Shown piece after piece: positions 13,980 through 22,100 of a stretch of 41,068 nucleotides of DNA. The stretch covers positions 1 to 41,068 of the forward strand of contig RFGJ01000266.1 of assembly GCA_003696665.1 (NCBI GenBank). The letters are read 5' to 3'. Within the stretch, counting starts at the first letter, position 1. Each line of letters opens with the position of its first letter. Below the pieces are notes generated by a model. The model was not told the DNA's origin and did not search any database. It worked only from the letters and a program-made list of their open reading frames with translations. A program made the position numbers and the translations under genes. The stretch is from Gammaproteobacteria bacterium (lineage in GTDB: Bacteria > Pseudomonadota > Gammaproteobacteria > Enterobacterales > GCA-002770795).

Positions 13980-14122
13980 TGGGAAAGAAAGATGCTAAGG
14001 GTCAGCCGGACTGCTCTGACCACAACGGCGACAACCCCTTTGGACTACCACGCTTGACAGCAGAACAGACGCGACGACGGGATGAATACTTCATGAACCG
14101 TAAGCCAGCGTCCAAGCGGTGA
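13979..14122 (+). CDS. Tiny basic protein, last gene of the + block
   Basis: 47 aa, starting in a TAATG overlap. It is Lys/Arg-rich at both ends (MGKKDAKGQ and RKPASKR) with a central DCSDHNGDNPFGLPRLTAEQ and a short charged helix (TRRRDEYFMNR). No family recognised. It ends eight bases before the bidirectional terminator. Smallness, charge and its own strong promoter fit a host-interacting early peptide, but this is inference. Confidence 0.5.
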   Translation: MGKKDAKGQPDCSDHNGDNPFGLPRLTAEQTRRRDEYFMNRKPASKR

Positions 14123-14129
14123 AGACCAA

Positions 14130-14175
14130 AAAAGAAGGACGGCACCCCTATTATGGAGTGTCGTCCTTTTTCTTT
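14130..14175. terminator. Bidirectional terminator between converging blocks
   Basis: GGACGGCACCCC (14137-14148) pairs with GGAGTGTCGTCC (14155-14166) with one G-T and one C-A position around a TATTAT loop. It is flanked by an A-rich run (14128-14136) and a T-rich run (14167-14175), so it would stop transcripts arriving from either side. Confidence 0.85.
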
Positions 14176-14180
14176 GGGGT

Positions 14181-14192
14181 GTGGCAAAATAG
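14181..14192 (+). repeat. Dispersed motif, exact copy
   Basis: GTGGCAAAATAG between the bidirectional terminator and the end of the tail-fibre gene, exactly at the switch point of the two gene blocks. Confidence 0.85.
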
Positions 14193-14194
14193 GT

Positions 14195-15445
14195 CTATGC
14201 CTGTCCACCCGTGCAGATGCGAAACTTCATGTACAGCGTGGGTTGTCGAACGTCCATCTGAACACCAGCCGTTCCAGCATTAGCGGTGTTACCGTTCACG
14301 TTGTGGTAGTGTTCATTAAACATGTTGTTCGCAATATTAGCGCCGCCGTGCGAATTACCTGGGCTAGTGCTAATGTTAAACGTACCGCCCGCGCTGCCGT
14401 GGAAAGCGAACACACTCACGTAACCGCCGCTAAGCCCGTGGCTGTGAACTGCACTGTTAAAACCACTGTTGATGTTTACAGAGTGGCTGTGCTGCGGTAA
14501 AGGCACGGTCACGGCATTAGCACCAGAGGTTGTGTTGCTATTGGTAGCCGTGCCCGCCAGTGTTCTGTTTGGTGCGCCGTTGATGTTAGGTAGATTAAAC
14601 GTGCTGCTACCGTCACCCGCCCCATAAAGCGTACCGATGGCAGCAAACAGACGACTGTACGTTGTGCGGCTTACTGCTTGCCCGTTACAGTCTAACCAAC
14701 CAGGAGTATCGCTGTTGCCCGCGAATGGCAGCACCGTGCCCGCTGGTAGTGCGGTGGTGTATAGATACTCCATGTTCACAATGCGTAACCCAGACCCTAT
14801 CGGAGGTGTGGAAGCCACGGGTGTACCAGCAACGTAAGAGTTGATGGCATTGTTAATGCGCGTACGTACCCAGCTTGCGTACACAGCTTTATCGGTGTCC
14901 TCTGTGTCTGGGTAAACCGAACTGATGCTTAAGTTATTGGCGATGCCGTTGGACACCAGTAAACGGAGCGTAAGTGCCTCAGCGATGTTAGCCCTTGTAG
15001 CGCCCTGCACGGTGTCTCCAACCCAGTTGCCACTCAAGATACTCTCGTTGACAATGGGTGACCCTCCTAGCCCACCACCAGCCTCTACGTTCAACAAACG
15101 CTCCTCGACTTCATAGGCGATGCGATGCAGACGATTAAGCTCTCCCTCATAGGAGACGGTGGACAACCGGGAACCGTAACCAATAAGCGGTGCCACACGT
15201 TCGATGGGAGTGGCACGCACGACACTAACAGGTAGCAGGTCAACACCAATACTCGCGCCCGTGTAAGTGATGACCGTAGGGCTGGTCTTAGTAAACGAAC
15301 TGTTTGGTACAATAACTCCGTCAATAGTAACTCGAAAGTCTTTAACCGTGGTATCTAAGGAAAGGTTACAGGCTGAGACATCGACTGCCCAGCCTGCACC
15401 ACTACGGGATACCAACACGGTTGCCGTGCTGTTATCAATTGTCAT
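14195..15445 (-). CDS. Tail fibre protein with collar domain
   Basis: 416 aa, last gene of the late block. The N-terminal 125 residues resemble the virion-attachment domain of T7 gp17 (FRVTIDGVIVPNSSF, then PIERVAPLIGYGSRLSTVSY and a helix ELNRLHRIAYEVEERLL). A short linker follows, then a phage tail-collar (microcystin-dependent-protein) domain at residues about 233-300 with LPFAGNSDTPGWLDCNGQAV, LFAAIGTLYGAGDGSSTFNL and PNINGA. The end is rich in His and Gly (HSHSVNIN, HEHYHN-type turns), as in trimeric fibre tips. It should recognise the host surface. It overlaps the upstream gene by 11 bases. Confidence 0.8.
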   Translation of the reverse strand: MTIDNSTATVLVSRSGAGWAVDVSACNLSLDTTVKDFRVTIDGVIVPNSSFTKTSPTVITYTGASIGVDLLPVSVVRATPIERVAPLIGYGSRLSTVSYEGELNRLHRIAYEVEERLLNVEAGGGLGGSPIVNESILSGNWVGDTVQGATRANIAEALTLRLLVSNGIANNLSISSVYPDTEDTDKAVYASWVRTRINNAINSYVAGTPVASTPPIGSGLRIVNMEYLYTTALPAGTVLPFAGNSDTPGWLDCNGQAVSRTTYSRLFAAIGTLYGAGDGSSTFNLPNINGAPNRTLAGTATNSNTTSGANAVTVPLPQHSHSVNINSGFNSAVHSHGLSGGYVSVFAFHGSAGGTFNISTSPGNSHGGANIANNMFNEHYHNVNGNTANAGTAGVQMDVRQPTLYMKFRICTGGQA

Positions 15446-18400
15446 CGTTCTCTAGTGCCTCAATTTCTTGTCGTAACACTTCACGCATCTGTCTGCCGTA
15501 ATGCTCTACGGTTTCAACACCGTTTTCATCCACCATCATGTGGGGTCGCATCTGTCCTTCGCGCAGCAGCCTGCTTAGTTCTGTAGGGTCAATACCCCGA
15601 CGTTCGCCCCACGCTATCATATCCTCATATGCCTTCTCCAACTCTGGGAGGTAGGCTTCAACAGCTAACATACCGTTGAGTGCGTCTTGGTGTTGAGGTG
15701 TGCCCGGTGGGTAGCGGAGGGAGTTACGTGCGTAGGCTCGGTATACATCTTTGCTTGCGCGAATGTGTGTACCAATTTCCTGCATGGTGTAACCCGCGTT
15801 CGCCACCACATCGATGGGCGTAACGCGAACACCGATGACATCACCCGCACGTAGGATACCCGCCACTGCTCCACCAGCATCTAGCGCACGGTTAAAAGCG
15901 TCGATATCTGTGCGTACACTTCCGGTAATGGGGGAGGCGTAGCCCTCTACGAACTCGCCCGTATTGCTGTCAACGTAGTCACGTTCACCGAAGATACGCC
16001 GTCCGCCGATGCGGGGATTAACCCGGTTGATAGTTGCCGCAGGTGGCAAAAACACTGTAATGAGGCTTTCCACAATTTCTGGCATCTCCACACCCCAGAA
16101 CGTGTGCGGCGGTTGCACGACCTCTTGACGCTCACGGTTAGCGCTTGCACTACCGGCGGCGATGAGCTGTGCTGCGGCTTCATACTGAGGGAATAGATTA
16201 CCGGCGATGAGTTCCAGAAGCGGCGACTTCGGGCGCTGTCCTACTGGGCTGTTGGCTAGACGGTCAGTTGTACTGCCACGTGTGCGACGCGCTGCTTGGG
16301 TGGGGTCTGCGGAGTAGTCGTCTTGCCAGATGCCCATAGCCCCAAAGATTGCCTCAGCACTTGTGGAGATACCCTCATAAGCTCCGCTGAAAGGGTCAAG
16401 CGACGTAAGCCCAATTGAGAACCAGCGGGGTTTTCCGTCACTGCCATTAACTCTAAAGAAGAGGGGTCGGGAATAGGTGATGTAACCAGGGACGGTACTC
16501 TCGTTAAGGTCATCGGGAAACTCCTCCATCTGTACTTGGTTGTGGATGCTAATGGCGCGGCTCACGGCGGCGTACTTACCGGGGTTGCGGATAGCGTGCC
16601 GGATAGCGGCGGGAATGTTGCGACCGTGGAAACCCCAGAACGGGATAATTTGTCGTAGCCCTTCATCCACTTTAGAGAAGTCATTGTAGTAAGGGAAGTA
16701 GTCTTTCCAGTGGTCAACAGCTTCATCCAGTGTGTTGAACCTGCGTCCGGTGCCGCTAACGTTGGTGGCAAAAAAAGAGGGGTCTACGCCACGGGCGTTC
16801 TGTAGGCGCATAGTAGAGAGGACGGCAGAGATGCGACCGATAACATCGGCGGCGTTGTTCATTGTCTGCCAGAAACCTACCGTTTTGTTTTTTGCCACAC
16901 TGAACACATTGACCCGTGTGTTCTCTTTTAACCACTGCCCCCAGTCACCAAACTCTTCCAGCGCGTACCGTCCCCACCGCTCCCCATCTCGAATGGTTGC
17001 CAGTGTACCACGGCTCACCCGCCTGCCCGTCTGTCCAATGCGCTCACCCGTTAACGGTTCAAACGTATGGATGAACTCTATCTCAAACAGTCGGCGCACA
17101 ACGTCTTGGTCACTCAGTCCACCCGCGTATTTGGGAACGGTGCTGTAGGCTTCCCAAATGGGCTTGCCTTTGACGTAGTGTTCCAATGCACGAATGCCGT
17201 CCTCGAAGATGCGTAGTGGGTTGCCCCCTCCCGCTGCCACTTGGAATGTACTGTTGATGAACTGGCGTTGAATGAAGTTAGACGTTACAACGATGAGGTC
17301 GCGGAAGTGGCGGTTGAGTCCCATCATGAACTCACCCACCTTCACCAGGTATTCAGGGCTACGGCTAACGTCGATGACAGCGCGGATGGCATTGGCGGCT
17401 ACAGGGTGGACGTAGTAGTTGCTGAACAGCCCCACCGTTCCCGCATCACCGGCACCGAGGGCGAACACACCCGAACGCTCCGCTAAGCTTTGGTTCAACA
17501 CACCTACACTATTTTGCCCCCTCGACACCAGCGGGACGTACTGTCTGTATTTTTGCGGGTCGGCATCAAACACGCTCTTAGGCACACCCCACTTCTGGTC
17601 TATCACCTGCCGCAACATAAAGTTAATTTGCCCGGTGCTTTTCATCACAACGTCAAGCTGGCGCGTCCAGGCTTCAAGCATGGCAGCAGGGTCGGTAATG
17701 AGTAGCTCGTTCAGTCCCTCGACGGGTAGCTTGTAGCGTCGAATGATGTCTTCCGCAATGTCCGTTGTGAACATGGGTAGCTTCTGAACCAACCCCATTT
17801 CCATCATACTATCTAACACGTTGTCAGACAGAAACTCACGGTCATTGAGCAAGCGTCGAAGTGCGTGCCCGTCCTCGATAACGTCAGCGAAGGTGGGAAC
17901 GATGTTCTTGTCTTCGATACCTAGCGCACGACGATAGGCTTCGGTAGGGTCGCCCAAACGGCGGCGGCTGTTCTCTGTGATGTAATAGTCAAACAGTGCT
18001 TCATCCTCCACCGCCCAACGGTAGGTAGAGCGTGAGCGGTTGATGACTTCCGCACCACTCATCGTAGTTCCATCGTCAAACTCAAACAGTTCTCCCATGC
18101 CTGGGTCTTTGCTGCGTCGCCACGTTAAACGCTGTTGGAAGGTGGGGTCAAACGCTCGGTACTGGTAACCAATGAGTTCCTGTTGCTTGAAGCTAGCACC
18201 CGCACGACGAGCAATTTGGTAAGCATTATTCCAACCATCCGCCACGCTTTGCCCGGTACGTAGCACCAAAGCTGCATCTTCCGGTGTCATCCCGAACTGT
18301 CGAATAAGTCTATCGGATAGGCGGGTACTGCGCTCTACAAGGTTGTTCTTAGCAGCGACGCTGATGTCGGCACGGTCGCGGATGTGGCGATACCACCCAG

Positions 18401-19127
18401 ACTCACCAGCGTCTAGCACAATGCTTGCACGTTGAGCGGCGGTTAGCTTGTAGCGGTTGAAGATAGACTCGTACTCCGCACTGGCGCGGCGCATGACATC
18501 AACCACACCCATCTTATGCAGGTCGCTATGGATGCTTCCTTTCCAAAGTGTACCAGCGCGGTTGATGTTTTCCCGCACCCGTCCCGATGGAGTGTAGTCG
18601 CTGCCCATTCCCAAGTATTTGCGCTTTACGGCAAACGTACGAGCGAGGAACTCGTTAATGCGGTCAGCGTTACCAGCACGCAGAGTAAACGCACCTGTCA
18701 ATTCACCAGCACGGTTGAGGTTGTTTAGCAAAACCTGACGCACACGGGCGCTTTCCGGTCGGCGGTTGAGTGCGTGGGCTTCGACCATTTCGTAAAGGTC
18801 TGCCGTCCTACGCTGCATCTCTGTGAGCCGGGAAGCCCCACCCCTTCCTGGTTGGGATGCCATTGCCACTTGAGCGGCTGAGGTAGGGTCAGGGGTCGGA
18901 CAGGCGAACACACGCTTAGGTATGCGACGGCTTGTCCCTGAGCTGGTGTTGACGTTCAGATACTTTTTCTGGTTAGCTTCCTTAGCTTGGCGGTTATGTT
19001 GTCGTACGGCTTGAGTTGTTTCTTGCTGGGTGGGTGCATCTGGTGTGCCACCTTGTACCCGGTTCTCCAATGAGTTACGCCGGATGAACTCTTCGCGGCT
19101 CATCTGGGGTTCGTTGTTGTTTTCCAT
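15435..19127 (-). CDS. Large internal virion protein
   Basis: 1230 aa. I recognise no enzymatic motif. The size, the place just before the tail fibre and the largely helical, Arg/Ala-rich composition match T7 gp16-type internal core proteins, which are ejected to form the DNA conduit across the cell envelope. The N-terminal 70 residues are Gln/Asn/Thr-rich and probably disordered. The middle (residues about 700-900) has long amphipathic helices with conserved-looking aromatic turns (GFWQTMNNAADVIGRISAVL, YFPYYNDFSKVDEGLRQIIP). Start ATG at 19127, four bases after the previous stop, with no clear ribosome site, so it is probably translated by coupling. Several degenerate motif-like words occur within it. 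Confidence 0.65.
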   Translation of the reverse strand: MENNNEPQMSREEFIRRNSLENRVQGGTPDAPTQQETTQAVRQHNRQAKEANQKKYLNVNTSSGTSRRIPKRVFACPTPDPTSAAQVAMASQPGRGGASRLTEMQRRTADLYEMVEAHALNRRPESARVRQVLLNNLNRAGELTGAFTLRAGNADRINEFLARTFAVKRKYLGMGSDYTPSGRVRENINRAGTLWKGSIHSDLHKMGVVDVMRRASAEYESIFNRYKLTAAQRASIVLDAGESGWYRHIRDRADISVAAKNNLVERSTRLSDRLIRQFGMTPEDAALVLRTGQSVADGWNNAYQIARRAGASFKQQELIGYQYRAFDPTFQQRLTWRRSKDPGMGELFEFDDGTTMSGAEVINRSRSTYRWAVEDEALFDYYITENSRRRLGDPTEAYRRALGIEDKNIVPTFADVIEDGHALRRLLNDREFLSDNVLDSMMEMGLVQKLPMFTTDIAEDIIRRYKLPVEGLNELLITDPAAMLEAWTRQLDVVMKSTGQINFMLRQVIDQKWGVPKSVFDADPQKYRQYVPLVSRGQNSVGVLNQSLAERSGVFALGAGDAGTVGLFSNYYVHPVAANAIRAVIDVSRSPEYLVKVGEFMMGLNRHFRDLIVVTSNFIQRQFINSTFQVAAGGGNPLRIFEDGIRALEHYVKGKPIWEAYSTVPKYAGGLSDQDVVRRLFEIEFIHTFEPLTGERIGQTGRRVSRGTLATIRDGERWGRYALEEFGDWGQWLKENTRVNVFSVAKNKTVGFWQTMNNAADVIGRISAVLSTMRLQNARGVDPSFFATNVSGTGRRFNTLDEAVDHWKDYFPYYNDFSKVDEGLRQIIPFWGFHGRNIPAAIRHAIRNPGKYAAVSRAISIHNQVQMEEFPDDLNESTVPGYITYSRPLFFRVNGSDGKPRWFSIGLTSLDPFSGAYEGISTSAEAIFGAMGIWQDDYSADPTQAARRTRGSTTDRLANSPVGQRPKSPLLELIAGNLFPQYEAAAQLIAAGSASANRERQEVVQPPHTFWGVEMPEIVESLITVFLPPAATINRVNPRIGGRRIFGERDYVDSNTGEFVEGYASPITGSVRTDIDAFNRALDAGGAVAGILRAGDVIGVRVTPIDVVANAGYTMQEIGTHIRASKDVYRAYARNSLRYPPGTPQHQDALNGMLAVEAYLPELEKAYEDMIAWGERRGIDPTELSRLLREGQMRPHMMVDENGVETVEHYGRQMREVLRQEIEALENDDN

Positions 19128-19131
19128 GATG

Positions 19132-22100
19132 TTAAATACAAGGATTACGGTCGTCGATGGGGGTGTCCTTCGCGAGTCGTACTTGTGCGGCTTCTGCGCT
19201 TTGCTGTGCGGCTTCTGTACGTCGGGCGATGTAGGCGTTGTTTAGTTCACGTAACTGGTCACGTAGTGCTTCTACTCTGTTACTAGCAAATAGCCCCTGG
19301 TCTACCATATCGTCGTACTCTTTGGTGTACCGTTCCAGCATGTTCTCAAGAGTGTCCATGCGGCTTTCTTGTTCCCATACTGCGGTAGTCCTGCGACCCA
19401 TTGACTGATGTAGTAGGTTGTCTGCTTGGTGTCGGTTCATCACCGCGTCTAGTCCCTCATCCGCACTGGCGGCTAGACGTTGAGAAGGTACACCGGGGGG
19501 TAGGGGAGAGATTGCCCAGAACGGTGCCTCTGTGGAATGTGGCAAAATAGTTAGTGTGCGTCCTCTCACCTTGCTGGTGTCTACCAGACTATCGAACCCA
19601 GCCATACGCAAGCGCTCCGCTACGGCTACCGAGTAGTCTTGGAACACCCCTTCCGGCATTGGTGTTCCGAACGTGTCAGCGTAAGCCTCTCGAACGTTTA
19701 GCCAACGGTCACGCAGCAATGGGTGTTGACGGTTGAGTTCGCGCAGTTTGTAGCGCATCTCCTCCGTTGCTCCAACGATGTCGTCAAGGATGTCACCACC
19801 AAAAGCGTCATTCACCAAACGCCCCACTTCATCAGGAAGGTCGCGTGCGGCTTGACCCAGGAACAGCGGCGAACGGGGCTGCACGTCTGACCAACGGTAG
19901 ACAGATGGCGCACCCAAACGCTGAGTGCCGGGGTAGCGGAAGGTTGGGTCTGTGGCGGCGCGGGCGTACATTTCTGCAACGTCGGCACGGTCGGTTAGAT
20001 ACAGACCTACGCCAAACTCCCCACTGCTACCACCGCGCACGGGGTTGTACTCGTTAGAGAACATTGCCTCCTGCGTTTGTTTTGTCCCATGATACCACGC
20101 CTCAGCACGGGCAGCGCGCGCGCCCATTGGGTCAACGGCATTGGGCATAAGCTCATCGAGTTCCGCTTGTGCGGCGATGCGAGAGTCAAGGTCAAACGGG
20201 GTAAGCTCCGTCATTTGAGCGTCATCAATTAGTCGCTGTTGGTGACGGGGTAGCGGGATTTCTGGGTCGTAAGCTTGGTAGTTAACGGCGGTGGCAATAG
20301 CGTCAGCGTTGCGGGCGCGCTTAAGTTCCGGTGCCATATCGAGGGCGGCGATGGTACGGTCGAGTTCATCAGTGACGGCACCGATGCTCTCTGCCATTTC
20401 TCGGATACCCGTTCCCGTTTCGTGAAACTCTTCTTGTGCGCGACGGAATTCCATCGTGGCTTCGATGTCAGCGGGCGCAACGCGAAGGTCGTTTGGTGCC
20501 AGGGTATCGTTCCAGCTACGAGCAACGGCGGGGTGGTCAACGGCATTGGCAAAAGAACTAGTAGCGTTCTCCATTTGCAGCAGTTCTTCTACAGCGTCGG
20601 CGTTGAACTCATTGTTGTTAAGGATGTCATCAATGAGTGCTTCCTTGCGCTGAGCGGTTGCGCGTAGTTTGTCCAGTGGTAGCTGGTCACGGTACAGCTC
20701 CGCCTTTGCCGCCGCCTCACTAAGTTCTACCGCGCTGGTTGCGTCTGCTTCTGTCATCATGGTAGGACGTGGCGCTACGAACTGCGTCACCTGTGGGGTG
20801 CCAACAGTGCGCGGCTGTACCTCGATGCGGGCGTTGGGGTTCAGTAGGTCAGAGGGTACGGGCTTACCAAACACGTCGAACACACCAGGGTAGGCGTTAC
20901 GTAGTTTGTCTAACTCGCGTTTGTTCAGCACACTTTTGCGGGCTGGGTTCATTAGCGGTCGTCCGTTGTCGTCCACAATGAACTTAGCAAGACGAGACAG
21001 GTCAGCACCGGAGCGCTTAACGGGCAACACGTCAGCAGCCGTCACAGCCCCAATGCGGTTTACGTACTCGTCACTATCCAGATAGTTCAAGTACTCTGCC
21101 GCCTTCATGGATGGGCGCATTGCTTCCTGAGTAAGGATAGGAGCTGCGGCGTTGATGACCGCTACTTCCTGAGGCAATGCACGTTTGAGGTTACGTAGCT
21201 CAATGTTGGCATCATCGATGTTGTTGCGGATGGCTTGCTGCTGTTTCCACAGTTCTTGTCTACGTGCCTTGTCGGTACTGGCGTAGACGCGGGCGGTGAG
21301 GTCTTGCAGTGTGCGCTTCTGGCTTTCGATGTAGCTTTCAATTTCTGCAATTTCGTCAGGGATGCTAACCAGTAAGCCGTCATCCGCTTCGCGAATAACG
21401 CCTTCATCAATTGCTTCCTCAAGAATGGCAGGGCGCACGGGTGCTTCATTGGCAAGCGTACGAGCGGCGGTGTTGTTCGGGATGTCATCAACAGCAGCGG
21501 CTACAGTTTCAACTAAGGAGCGTCGGGAGGTAGGAACAGTGGGAGCTTCTTCAAGTAGCTGAGTGATGGGGTGTCGCGGTGCGGCTGTGGGCTGTGGCAA
21601 AATAGTAGTAGGTACGTCATCACCTTGACGAACCCATATGCGCCCGACCTTGTTGTACTCCACACCGTTAAGCACCGCTTCCGTTGCGCCCGGTTCCACT
21701 TTGTACACAGACGTTGCAATAGCGTCGGGGATGTTGCGCCCGCGCTCTACTAGCTGGTCTGCTTGTCGTCGAATGCGGTCTGCGGTGACACCTAAGACGC
21801 GCTGCACGTTGGCGCGTTCGGTTTCATTGAGAGTAGCGGTAGGACGTTGCGGCGAGACACTACCATCTATTTTGCCACCTTGGCTAGGGACAGATGACAT
21901 ATCTGCTTGGTCAATGATGGCATTAATATCATCTACTACCTCTGCATATCTCTGGTTAAAAGCACGAATTTCTTCGGGCGTTTGGTACTTACTGCCAATG
22001 CGGTCTGCCTCCAAGAACAGTTGCTCCAGTTCTGCGGCGGTTGTCTGAATGGGGCTTCCACCGGGCATGGGGATGGCTCCATCTGGCGTACGACCTGTCT

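Noticed and set aside
14041-14090. CTTGACA at about 14055 as a seventh promoter
   Set aside because: No -10-like hexamer lies 16-19 bases downstream.
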